Shown here: positions 34,242 to 42,360 of the stretch, in pieces
Layout of the letters: each line of letters starts with the position of its first letter
How positions within the stretch are numbered: position 1 is the stretch's first letter
Source: Polyangiaceae bacterium
Lineage (GTDB): Bacteria > Myxococcota_A > Polyangia > Polyangiales > Polyangiaceae
Length of the DNA: 64,000 nucleotides
Reading direction: 5' to 3'
Assembly (NCBI GenBank): GCA_025936115.1
Contig: JAICTZ010000022.1
Span: 1-64,000 of the forward strand
Translations under genes and position numbers: made by a program
The notes under the pieces: generated by a model
Told to the model about the DNA's origin: nothing
What the model saw: the letters and a program-made list of their open reading frames with translations, nothing else
The model's database searches: none

Positions 34242-34733
34242 TCAGCCCTTCCGGCTCAGGCTCAAGGCTGCTCTGAGCGCCGGCAACGCGGCGAGGTCCT
34301 TTGGACGGCCAGTGAACTCCTTCGACTGGATCAAGCGCTCCAGGCCGAGGACGCGAATGGTCACGTCCCCGAGCTCCATCTCGATGGCATCGGCAAGTAG
34401 ATCCTCGTAGGCGGTGTCTGCGAAGATCGTCCCGAGCACGTCCAAATCGGAGAAGCGAGTGGAGAGTAGGGCATGCCCCGGTCCGAGCAAGTGGGCGTCC
34501 GTCGGCCGCAGGCGGCGCGGATCGACCCGATACACTGCATCCACCTCGCCAAGCGCGGCGAGCAGCCGCTTCACGTTTTCGGGCGTTCGCCGATGCACGA
34601 GATCCAGATCAGCCGTGACGATTGGAGCGCCCTGAAGCACGCCCGCGAGACCACCCACGACAATGAACTCGACGCCGTGCTGCGAGAGCACGCGCAGCAA
34701 CGGCAAGTATCTAGTGCTCTCCACCTGGACCAC
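34242..34733 (-). CDS. MNT/AbiEii-like nucleotidyltransferase
   Basis: A 163-residue nucleotidyltransferase-fold protein. VEFIVVGGLAGVLQGAP (residues about 22-38) is the GG helix-turn block and ADLDLVHRRTPEN supplies the catalytic D-x-D pair; a further acidic residue comes in FSDLDVLG. Proteins of this type are toxins or antitoxins in AbiE or MNT modules, or orphan AMP/CMP transferases. The start is GTG 34733, which lies 23 bp inside the upstream small gene, so the two are cotranscribed. The upstream partner is not HEPN-like, so this is not a standard MNT-HEPN pair. Confidence 0.75.
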   Translation of the reverse strand: MVQVESTRYLPLLRVLSQHGVEFIVVGGLAGVLQGAPIVTADLDLVHRRTPENVKRLLAALGEVDAVYRVDPRRLRPTDAHLLGPGHALLSTRFSDLDVLGTIFADTAYEDLLADAIEMELGDVTIRVLGLERLIQSKEFTGRPKDLAALPALRAALSLSRKG

Positions 34734-34923
34734 GCTTTACGCGCGCGAGACGGCGGAGGACCTCGACTTCGACCGCGGCCTGCTCGGCCTCGATCAGCCG
34801 CTCGAGCGGCGTGAGCGCGAGCGCACGGCGGATCTGCGTCAGATCCACGCCGTCCTCATTGAATGCGGGCTCTTCCCCGCGAACGGTGAGGCGCGCCTCG
34901 TAGTGCAGCACGACCGACTTCAT
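34711..34923 (-). CDS. small partner protein of the nucleotidyltransferase, possible antitoxin
   Basis: A 70-residue protein starting at ATG 34923. The N-terminus looks beta (MKSVVLHYEARLTVRGEE). The rest is helical with DLTQIRRALALTPLERLIEAEQAAVEVEVLRRL, a pattern common in small proteins encoded just before nucleotidyltransferase genes. It overlaps the downstream gene by 23 bp. A toxin-antitoxin or regulatory pairing is inferred from size and overlap only. Confidence 0.6.
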   Translation of the reverse strand: MKSVVLHYEARLTVRGEEPAFNEDGVDLTQIRRALALTPLERLIEAEQAAVEVEVLRRLARVKRGPGGEH

Positions 34924-35051
34924 CGACCCGAGCCTACCACGCACTGAGCGAGGCTCACCTCCGCGAAGACCGGAGCCTGCGCAGCCATGCGCTCCATACA
35001 TCGTGCGGAGAGCACCGGTGCAACTGGATGCCCCTCCGGTAGGCTACGTGC

Positions 35052-35861
35052 ATGCGTCTGCCGCCGCCCGTTTCCGGTCCTTCCGCAGGACCACTGCCCG
35101 CGTGGCCGCCCGTGCACACGGCGCGCGGGCCCGGAAGCGTCAGCACGTCTCACGCGCATCACGCCATGCACCTCGTCGTCAGCCACGCCGGCCTGATCCA
35201 CGTAGAAGTTGGCGGCGAGCTTCACCACGTGCCTGGCGTCCTAACCGCCCCCGACGCCCGCCATGCGATCGACGCGCGCGGCTCGGAAGTGACGCTCGTC
35301 TTCCTCGACCCGGAAAGCGACACAGGCGAGCGGCTGCGCGCGACGCTTGCGGGCCCCGTGCGCTTGCTCACGGCAGAGGAGCGCGACCGGCTCGTCGGCG
35401 ATCCCTCCACGGAAGCAAGCAGGCTACGCGGCGGCACTGCTTGGACCGCCGCGCTCCTGCAAGCATTGAACGCCGAACCGGCTCCCCAGCGTCGCGTTCA
35501 CCCGCGCGTGCGTAAATTGCTCCGTCACCTCAGCGTGCTGCCCGCTTCCGGTGACACCTCGCTGGATGCGCTCGCCGCCGCGGTCGGCTTGTCGCCTGGC
35601 CGCTTGATGCACGTGTTCACGGAATCCGTCGGAATCCCGCTGCGCCCGTATCTCGGATGGCTGCGGCTCCAGCGCGCGGCAGCCGCGATCGCAAGCGGAG
35701 TCCCGCTCAGTCAAGCCGCGGCGACGGCCGGATTCGTGGATGCTGCCCACATGACACGAGGCTTTCGCGCCATGTTCGGCGCCACCCCCTCCTCCCTCCG
35801 CGCCGCGGCAGCCAGTCCATACAAGCCGAACCCGTCGACCACCCGCACCCTCAGGGAATGA
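35052..35861 (+). CDS. AraC-family transcriptional regulator
   Basis: A 269-residue regulator. The N-terminal half is a cupin-like sensor region (ARHAIDARGSEVTLVFLDPES). The C-terminal half has the two HTH motifs of AraC proteins: LDALAAAVGLSPGRLMHVFTESVGIPLRPYLGWLRLQRA and PLSQAAATAGFVDAAHMTRGFRAMFGATPSSLR. Its TGA overlaps the ATG of the next gene (ATGA), so they are cotranscribed and the downstream membrane protein is a likely target. Confidence 0.88.
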   Translation: MRLPPPVSGPSAGPLPAWPPVHTARGPGSVSTSHAHHAMHLVVSHAGLIHVEVGGELHHVPGVLTAPDARHAIDARGSEVTLVFLDPESDTGERLRATLAGPVRLLTAEERDRLVGDPSTEASRLRGGTAWTAALLQALNAEPAPQRRVHPRVRKLLRHLSVLPASGDTSLDALAAAVGLSPGRLMHVFTESVGIPLRPYLGWLRLQRAAAAIASGVPLSQAAATAGFVDAAHMTRGFRAMFGATPSSLRAAAASPYKPNPSTTRTLRE

Positions 35862-36214
35862 CGCACGACAACGACGGCCTCCTCGCACGACAGTTCTGGG
35901 CTTATCAGCACGTCCACGCCGATCGCCGTAACCTACTCATCCACGCGTTGACCGTTCCGCTGTTTCTCCTCGGCAACTGCGCGGTGCTCGCCGCGCCGTT
36001 CACGCGTGGATGGTTTGCGCTCGCGGGCCTTGCGATCACGGCGGTCGCGTTCGCAATGCAGGGGCGCGGGCATGCGTTCGAATCGGGACGGCCCATGCCG
36101 TTCAGCGGGCCACTCAACGCGGTGCTCCGCATTCTGGCTGAGCAGTGGATCACGTTTCCGCGATTCGTGCTCTCGGGAGGGTTTGCGCGGGCGTGGCGAG
36201 CGGCGCGATCGTAG
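35858..36214 (+). CDS. Mpo1-like (DUF962-type) membrane protein
   Basis: A 118-residue membrane protein. The N-terminus FWAYQHVHADRRNLLIHALTVPLFLLG and the later GRGHAFESGRPMPF fit the Mpo1/YGL010w-like family, whose yeast member is a 2-hydroxy fatty acid dioxygenase using conserved His residues. Three hydrophobic helices are visible. ATG 35858 overlaps the AraC stop; the longer track ORF is a shadow. The metabolic role here is inferred only from family. Confidence 0.7.
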   Translation: MTHDNDGLLARQFWAYQHVHADRRNLLIHALTVPLFLLGNCAVLAAPFTRGWFALAGLAITAVAFAMQGRGHAFESGRPMPFSGPLNAVLRILAEQWITFPRFVLSGGFARAWRAARS

Positions 36215-36249
36215 GGAATGTCACGCCGGCTGGAGTCGCCATTGGCCGT

Positions 36250-36783
36250 CTACGGCGGGTCTCCGCCGGTCTTGCGTGGCTTCGGGTCGTACTTCGCGTC
36301 GGTGAGCGCCTTCGCGATCGAATGGCCGGCTGCTTCGGCACCGCTGCGCACGTCGGAGTTGTACGCTCGCTCGGCACCCATCACTTGACCTTGCAGCGCG
36401 ACGCGACCGTCCGGCGAGAGCGCGCGAACATCGACGACCAGCTGAGCTTGTCCGGCCATCCCGTCCGTCAAGTAGCGAACGACGCCGCTGCCCGCGGTGT
36501 AACTGGAGAACGACAGCTCGACATAGGGCGGTGCCGGTGGATGCGCCGTCGCGTCGACGATGTGGCCTTCGACACCCGCCTTGCGCAAATCGTCCTCGAC
36601 GACGAGCACCGTCGTGTCAACGAACCCACCGTCGTCCTTTTCGCGTACGGAGTCGGCGCGCGCGACGACGATGGTGATCTCTTGCGACACGCGATACCCA
36701 GAACTGCGCGCGAACGTATGCCAATTGGCGTAGTAGGTGCAGCTAACCAGACACGAGGCGAGACCAAGCGCGTATCGACGCAT
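36250..36783 (-). CDS. DUF4410-like lipoprotein
   Basis: A 177-residue lipoprotein with an LVSC lipobox. The pattern of VVVEDDLRKAGVEG, SGVVRYLTDGMAGQAQLVVDVRALSPDGRVALQ and GHSIAKALTDA resembles the DUF4410 family of periplasmic or outer-membrane lipoproteins of unknown function. ATG 36783 gives a compact signal peptide. It lies 47 bp downstream of the PL9 gene on the same strand. Confidence 0.6.
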   Translation of the reverse strand: MRRYALGLASCLVSCTYYANWHTFARSSGYRVSQEITIVVARADSVREKDDGGFVDTTVLVVEDDLRKAGVEGHIVDATAHPPAPPYVELSFSSYTAGSGVVRYLTDGMAGQAQLVVDVRALSPDGRVALQGQVMGAERAYNSDVRSGAEAAGHSIAKALTDAKYDPKPRKTGGDPP

Positions 36784-36830
36784 CTTCGACCTAGGCAACT
36801 TGCGCAATCGGCGGCAACCGACTGAAGTAC

Positions 36831-38717
36831 TCAAGTCGGCGAACGCCGTGAACGGCGGCGGGCGCGCAGCACGAGCCCGCTCAACATCATCAAAAACATC
36901 GTCCCGAGGTGCGGCGCGGAGCGCAAGGGCACCGTACAGCCGCAGCCGCTCGACGACGTGTCGGCGCTCGGCGGACCGCTGGCGTTCGTCCCCGCCGACG
37001 CGCCGTTCCCGCCGCCGGCCACGGTGCCCGATCGGCCGCCCGGATTCGTCGCCGAGGTGCCGCCGCTGCTCGTGCCAGTACCTCCGGTGCCGCCTGAAGC
37101 GCCCGGCATGCCGCTCGTTCCACCCGTCACGTCGGCGCCCGCCGTGCCGCCTCCCAAGCCGCCGCCATTCGTTCCGGTGCCGCCGATGCCACCGCCCGGG
37201 CTCGACCCCGCGACGGCTGCACCTCCGCTGCCGCCGGAACGTCCGCCGCGCGCAGTCCCTCCTGCACCCGCCATGGCTCCATTGCCGGCCCTGCCGCCCG
37301 CGCCCGTTGCCTTGCCCGCTGTTCCTGCCATGCCCCCCGTTCCCGCCATGCCGCCGCTGCCGCCGGTCATGGTCGCGCCGTACTCGTACGCACCGAGATC
37401 GGGAGCGGCCCCCACGTAAGGGAGCATCACGTCGACGCCGCGGTCGATGAGCACGCCGCCTGCTTTGGGCTTCATAAAATCGATGTTCGGTAGACTGCCG
37501 TCCGCCTGGCGGGGTCCGGTCGCGCCGGTGTCACTCGTGCTCATGAACGCGTTCGTCTCGCTGACGTTGAGATCCCAGGTGTTACTCGCCGTGTCGACGC
37601 CGGTCATGTTGCTGTTCTTGTCGGGGAAGCCGACGTTGTTCCGCATGCGGTGCACCTTGTCACCCATGAGCGTGATGGTCTGACTCGTGTCACCGGCGGG
37701 GCTCGCGAGCATGTTGTACTGCACGCCGTTCATGTACGACGTGTTGTTGAGCCAGGTGTTGCCGCCCGAGGAGTGGTTCGCGTAAAAGCCGCTAGCCTTG
37801 TTTTTCCACGCCACGTCGTTTTGGACGAGGTGACGAATGCCCGTCTGGCTACTGCCGACCTTGAAGCCGTTGCCGTTGCCGTCGGCAGGGCTCGTCGAGC
37901 CGCCGTTGGCGTAACCGTTCTGGAAAGCCCAAGACTCTTCGATGGTGACGGGCACTTCTTGCGAGATCAGATCGTAGCCGTCGTCGGAGTTGAGCCACGC
38001 GCGACAGCCGCGGATGATCGTGCTCGGCCCGGTCGTTTGGTAGTGGACGCCGAAGCCGTCGCTATTCTGTCCGTCGCCCTGACTGCCGTCCTTGTCGTAA
38101 TTGTCGTGCGAGTCGCAGTTGAGGATCAGATTGCCGCCCGTCCCCGTGTCGATGAACAGACCGGGCCCGAAGCCGTTGTGAATATCCAGCAGCTCGTAAA
38201 TATTGTTACTGCCGCCATTGCTTCGCAGAGTCGAGATCGAATGGTCACCGCTCGCGCCGACAGGGGAGCCGATGATCTCGAAGCCCTTGATGTGAAGGTA
38301 GCTGCCGGTGACGAGCAGACACGGCGTGTCGGCGGCTGCATTCGTCGTCTTGTAACGCGAGCAGTCGAGCACGGCGTGCTCGCCCTCGTAAACGAAGAAG
38401 CCAATGCGGTTGTCGTCCGACGTGCCGCTCTTCGCGAGCTTCGTCTGCGCCGTGATGGCATAGGTGCCAGCGCGGAAGTACACGGTATCTCCCGCCGCCG
38501 CCGTGCTCGCCGCCTTCGACAGGGTCGCCCAAGGTGCCGCGAGCGTTCCGGCTCCGGAGTCACTCCCCGTCGGGGCGACGTAGTAATCGGCGGCGCTCGC
38601 CGTTCGAGCCGCGACGAGAGCGGCGCTCGCCGCCAGCACCGCGCACAATGTCGCTCCACGCCGGCGCAGGGTTCCGCGCCGCGCGTGGTTCGCGTTCTCG
38701 ATGGACTTCGTTTTCAT
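36831..38717 (-). CDS. PL9 pectate lyase with MYXO-CTERM-type tail
   Basis: A 628-residue right-handed beta-helix enzyme of family PL9. The signal peptide ends at ARTASA and the mature protein begins ADYYVAPTGSDSGAGTLAAPW. The coils include SDGFGVH, GCRAWLNSDDGYDLI with the calcium-binding Asp pair, and GNGFKVG, where the Lys matches the catalytic base of PL9 lyases. A linker rich in Gly/Thr/Ala precedes a SGCGCT motif, a hydrophobic helix and an Arg-rich end, the MYXO-CTERM layout. The start has a GGAG site. Substrate: polygalacturonate or pectate. Confidence 0.9.
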   Translation of the reverse strand: MKTKSIENANHARRGTLRRRGATLCAVLAASAALVAARTASAADYYVAPTGSDSGAGTLAAPWATLSKAASTAAAGDTVYFRAGTYAITAQTKLAKSGTSDDNRIGFFVYEGEHAVLDCSRYKTTNAAADTPCLLVTGSYLHIKGFEIIGSPVGASGDHSISTLRSNGGSNNIYELLDIHNGFGPGLFIDTGTGGNLILNCDSHDNYDKDGSQGDGQNSDGFGVHYQTTGPSTIIRGCRAWLNSDDGYDLISQEVPVTIEESWAFQNGYANGGSTSPADGNGNGFKVGSSQTGIRHLVQNDVAWKNKASGFYANHSSGGNTWLNNTSYMNGVQYNMLASPAGDTSQTITLMGDKVHRMRNNVGFPDKNSNMTGVDTASNTWDLNVSETNAFMSTSDTGATGPRQADGSLPNIDFMKPKAGGVLIDRGVDVMLPYVGAAPDLGAYEYGATMTGGSGGMAGTGGMAGTAGKATGAGGRAGNGAMAGAGGTARGGRSGGSGGAAVAGSSPGGGIGGTGTNGGGLGGGTAGADVTGGTSGMPGASGGTGGTGTSSGGTSATNPGGRSGTVAGGGNGASAGTNASGPPSADTSSSGCGCTVPLRSAPHLGTMFLMMLSGLVLRARRRSRRSPT

Positions 38718-39385
38718 CGGCTCCGTTTGATTTACTCGACCGGCGCCGTCGACGCTCTTACGGCCACAGGCGCCCTTCGGGCTATCGGTTGCTTTGTGCC
38801 GTCAGTTTCCGTCTGGAAACGCAGCGTGCGGAATTTTACAGCGGCGTTCGTCTGGTCGGCTCCGACCGTCAAGGGTTCGCGAGACGGCGAACTGCCCGCT
38901 CCTCGGCCCTGTCCCGCTTTCGTACGCGCCGAGAGCGCTGGCGTCCGCGGAACGTCAACTACGATGACGGAACGGCTCGCAAGTGGACGCGACGCGCTCT
39001 CGCTGCAGAGAAACGAGCTGAACGTCAGGTTCGACACGCGTGCTGCTACCGACCTGAGGTTTATCCAGAGCAGATCGCCGCGAAGCAACGACAGACGCGG
39101 GAGGCCCTCTTCGAAAAGTACAGTCTTTCGCCGGCCGAGCTCGCCGAGCGATGCAGAAGCCCACGCGTTCATCGCGGAAGTACATAGTCATTTCTCGAGC
39201 TGAGGGCTGCGGGACCGGTGGGCGGGCGTGCGTCCAAAGAGCGGCGTCCCCTCGCTCCTGACCGTTGATTCGCGCGGCGAAACCCTGCATAAAGTTCAGT
39301 CGGCGACTAGCCTCACATGAGGGGCGCACCGTCGCCAAGCGACCGCATAACCGGGAAGGCGGGATTCAATGGGACGGCGGCGAAC
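38718..39385. other. intergenic stretch, promoter region of the divergent PL9 gene and three-gene operon
   Basis: About 670 bp between divergent genes. Long ORFs on both strands cover it (for example 38732-39172 on the minus strand), but none shows a domain, a signal or a convincing start. The ends should hold the PL9 promoter and the promoter of the three-gene ATPase-nuclease operon. No repeat or operator stands out. Confidence 0.5.
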
Positions 39386-40168
39386 ATGACCACGCGGAAA
39401 CGCACCCCCGAGCAGGTGGAAGCTGCTGCTGCAGCCAAGGTGGCAAAGGCGCAGGCGGCCGATGCAGAGCGAAGGCGCAAGGCCGAGGAGAAGAAGGCAG
39501 CTGCAGCGAAGGCCAAACAGGAAAGGGCCGCAGCCGCAGCCAAGGCCAAAGAAGAAAAGGCCGCCGCCGCAAAACGCAAAGCCGACGAGGAGAAGGCAGC
39601 GGCAGCAACTAGGGCCGCGAGCCCGGAGCTCTTTCTCGAGCTCTTGAAAGCGGCGCGTCGCGGCGCCAACCAGCTGTTCGGTTTATCTGACCTAACCAAG
39701 GGGCTGAAGGGCGGAGAAAAGACCGCGTTCGTCACGCGCTGGAACACCGCCATCGCCGAGGGCGACCTGCCGCCCGGCGTTGGCTCGCTGGTGGTAGGCA
39801 CCGGCGCGAAAGCCGTCCGCAAAGTGTTCCTGCTCGCCGACATCGTCCCGCGCCTTCAGCAGCACACGAACGGACAAGCCGCCCGTTTCCCCGCCGCGCC
39901 CGTGAAGGACCGACTATTGGCGGAATTCGATCGCCTGAGCGAGCGAAGCGGCGGACGTTACTACGTCTCGCTCTCCGACTTACGTCGCGCGCTGAGCGAC
40001 GTCGAGCGGGCTGACTTCGACGCCGCGCTCAACGAGCTCCGTCGCGACTGGATCCTCACGCTGAGCCCCGCTGAAGGACGCCACGAAGCGATCCCCGAAG
40101 ACGTGCTGCGCGCCGGCATCATGGAGGACGCGAAGCTACTCGTTTACGTCGCGCGGAGGGAGTCATGA
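39386..40168 (+). CDS. coiled-coil/winged-helix protein, first gene of the ATPase-nuclease operon
   Basis: A 260-residue protein. Residues about 8-85 are an Ala/Lys/Glu/Arg coiled coil (repeats like KAKQERAAAAAKAKEEKAAA). Two globular segments follow. The first (LFLELLKAARRGANQLFGLSDL) looks helical. The second (YYVSLSDLRRALSDVERADFDAALNELRRDWILTLS) has a winged-helix look and ends with LLVYVARRES. No enzymatic motif is seen. I suggest an adaptor or DNA-binding subunit. The start could also be at 39317; ATG 39386 avoids an unlikely N-terminus. Its TGA overlaps the ATG of the ATPase gene (ATGA). Confidence 0.7.
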   Translation: MTTRKRTPEQVEAAAAAKVAKAQAADAERRRKAEEKKAAAAKAKQERAAAAAKAKEEKAAAAKRKADEEKAAAATRAASPELFLELLKAARRGANQLFGLSDLTKGLKGGEKTAFVTRWNTAIAEGDLPPGVGSLVVGTGAKAVRKVFLLADIVPRLQQHTNGQAARFPAAPVKDRLLAEFDRLSERSGGRYYVSLSDLRRALSDVERADFDAALNELRRDWILTLSPAEGRHEAIPEDVLRAGIMEDAKLLVYVARRES

Positions 40169-42360
40169 GCGAAGTCGAAGCGGTGACGGCAGAGGATTTT
40201 GCCCGCCATGTCCAACGGACGAATCCGTTCACTCAAGACCGCGTCACGCAGGTTCAAATCAACCAAGCCGACGTCGGCTCGATCCACGAGAAGGCGTTCA
40301 AGAAGCTCGTCAAACGCATTGACGAGGTTCGCAGCTCGAACAACGCGACCGGGATCTTCCTCACGGGTGCGGCCGGCGTCGGCAAGAGTCACGTGCTGGC
40401 GCGGCTGTTCCGCTGGGCGCGCGAGGAGGGCAAGGCAACCGTCGTCTATCTGCACAATATCCTCGCCTCGCCCGAACGGACCGGCCGTTATCTCCTGCAT
40501 GCGACGGTCAGCGAGCTTGCGGGCTACAGGCCCGCTAACTTCGCGCAGTCAGAGCTGTATGCGCTGATCAATCTCGCGATCGGCGCACGCGTAGAGCGCA
40601 AAGCAAAGAGCATGGCGCCGACGCTCGCCGTTCGAAAGGAAATCCTCGAGCGCATCGGGCACGACATCGACCCGGATCAGCTCGTGATGCCGGTGTTCAT
40701 CACGTACTTGGAGCAGGCCGTGGGCGCCAACCTGGCCGAAGAAGCGGCCGAAGCGCGAGCGCTCGCGGCCGTTCAGTGGTTGTCGGGCGAAACGATCGAC
40801 CCGGAGCTGGCTCGCGGCATCGGCCTTCGCGTCAACACGGAGGACGGCGCGTGCCTGCCGGACGACGTGGCCGTGCAGCGAACACTCGACGTGATTTGCC
40901 GGCTCTGTGCCTGCGCCAGCCGCCCTTTCGTGTTGTGCCTCGATCAAGTCGACAACCTCTCCGCCGAGCGCGTCACGGCGCTCACGAGCTTCCTGCAGGC
41001 TGCCATCGACAATGGGCGCAACCTCGTCGTCGTGGTCTCGGGCGTGAAGGACTCGATGGACCGCCTCCAGCAGAACGGGATCATCCCGGATGCCGCGCTC
41101 GACCGCGTGGCGCAGCATCGCATCAATCTCGAGTCGATCTCACCAAAGGACGCACGCGCCATCGTACTCGAGCGGATCGAAAAATTCTGCGCTCCGTTCT
41201 CCAAGGTGAAGCGCGTCATCGCGGCTCGCGAAGCCGATCCGTTCGCACCGCTCAGTGAGCAGTGGTGGGACAAATACAGCAGCAAGAAGATCGAGGCGCG
41301 CCCGCGCGACGTGGTTCGCGCCGCACGCGACGCTTGGGAAGTCGAGCAGGATCGACTGGCTGACCTCGGCGTCGAAGCGTGGTTGAAGGCACTCGCCAAG
41401 ACACGCGCGGCCTCGGAACCAGCGCCCGCGAAGCCGCTGCCGCCGCTCGAGGCCCGCATCGATCAGGTGGTCAAGCTCAAGATCACCGAAGCGATGAACG
41501 CGAGGCGCCTGAATCCGACGCGTCTTCCGCCCGACGCCGACAACCTGGCGAGTCTCACTCTGACACTCCTGCAAACGTGTGTGGGCGTGCCGAGCTACAC
41601 CCTGCGCGCCGTCGGCGCGGCCACCTCCAAAGAGAAGAGCGCCTGCTACGATCTCCTAGCGACCGAAGAAGCTCCCAACGGGGGCCTCGTCAGCGACGGG
41701 CTCACTTTCTTCACGGCAGACAACGCGCTCAGCGCCACGTACGCGCTGAAACGCCTGGCAGCGGACAAACCTCCGCCCACGCATCAGCTCCTCGTCACCG
41801 ACGACGAGCGCCGCCCATTACGCCTCGGCGCCAAGGGTCTCGAAGTCTACGAAAGCCTCAGCGAGAGCGGCCGCTTCCAACACGTCAGGCTCCGCTTCGA
41901 CGATCACGCATTGCTCGACGCATTCGCGAGCGTGCTCGGCGCTGCCCGCGTCGGCGATCTCGAAGTAGAAGTCGAGCGCGGCTCCTATCGACCCATCACG
42001 GAAGACGAATGCCGAGCGTCGCTGCATCGAACACGAGCGTTCCTCGAGCATCCACTCCTGCGCGAGCTCCTGACGGAGGAGCCGCCCACCAGCATCGGGG
42101 CCCACCCCGTCGGCGTGGGACAAGCTGCCGTCGTTCGCATGCAAATCAAAGGCGAGCTGGCGCTGAACCTATCGATGACGGCACGCGAGATGGCCACCAT
42201 CATCGTCGATCGGACGTCTCAGCCTCCCGAGGTGCTCCCGAGGATTTGGGAGATGGTCAAGACCGTCGCCAAGCAGATGCACCAGGAGAAGCTCTTGTTC
42301 GTCGACGCCCAGGACGACGACCTCTTCCTGCAGCTGGCGTCGACCGAAAGCGCGCCGTGA
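40165..42360 (+). CDS. large AAA/STAND-like P-loop ATPase, second gene of the operon
   Basis: A 731-residue ATPase. Walker A is GAAGVGKSH at about residues 68-76 and Walker B is FVLCLDQVDN at about 254-263. The section VVVVSGVKDSMDRL looks like sensor 1, and ESISPKDARAIVLERI resembles the lid region of ORC/Cdc6-like or STAND ATPases. The C-terminal half is helical with no named domain. It begins with NPFTQDRVTQVQINQADVGSI, a lead-in I associate with ATPases of defence operons, but I cannot assign it to BrxC/PglY. Its stop overlaps the next start (GTGA). It probably loads or controls the nuclease-translocase. Confidence 0.82.
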   Translation: MSEVEAVTAEDFARHVQRTNPFTQDRVTQVQINQADVGSIHEKAFKKLVKRIDEVRSSNNATGIFLTGAAGVGKSHVLARLFRWAREEGKATVVYLHNILASPERTGRYLLHATVSELAGYRPANFAQSELYALINLAIGARVERKAKSMAPTLAVRKEILERIGHDIDPDQLVMPVFITYLEQAVGANLAEEAAEARALAAVQWLSGETIDPELARGIGLRVNTEDGACLPDDVAVQRTLDVICRLCACASRPFVLCLDQVDNLSAERVTALTSFLQAAIDNGRNLVVVVSGVKDSMDRLQQNGIIPDAALDRVAQHRINLESISPKDARAIVLERIEKFCAPFSKVKRVIAAREADPFAPLSEQWWDKYSSKKIEARPRDVVRAARDAWEVEQDRLADLGVEAWLKALAKTRAASEPAPAKPLPPLEARIDQVVKLKITEAMNARRLNPTRLPPDADNLASLTLTLLQTCVGVPSYTLRAVGAATSKEKSACYDLLATEEAPNGGLVSDGLTFFTADNALSATYALKRLAADKPPPTHQLLVTDDERRPLRLGAKGLEVYESLSESGRFQHVRLRFDDHALLDAFASVLGAARVGDLEVEVERGSYRPITEDECRASLHRTRAFLEHPLLRELLTEEPPTSIGAHPVGVGQAAVVRMQIKGELALNLSMTAREMATIIVDRTSQPPEVLPRIWEMVKTVAKQMHQEKLLFVDAQDDDLFLQLASTESAP

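Noticed and set aside
38732-39172. 146-residue minus-strand ORF between PL9 and the ATPase operon
   Set aside because: No domain, no ribosome site, and competing open frames of similar length.
37650-39203. 517-residue plus-strand ORF opposite the PL9 gene
   Set aside because: Mostly antisense to PL9; the part beyond 38717 has no recognisable motif or start site.
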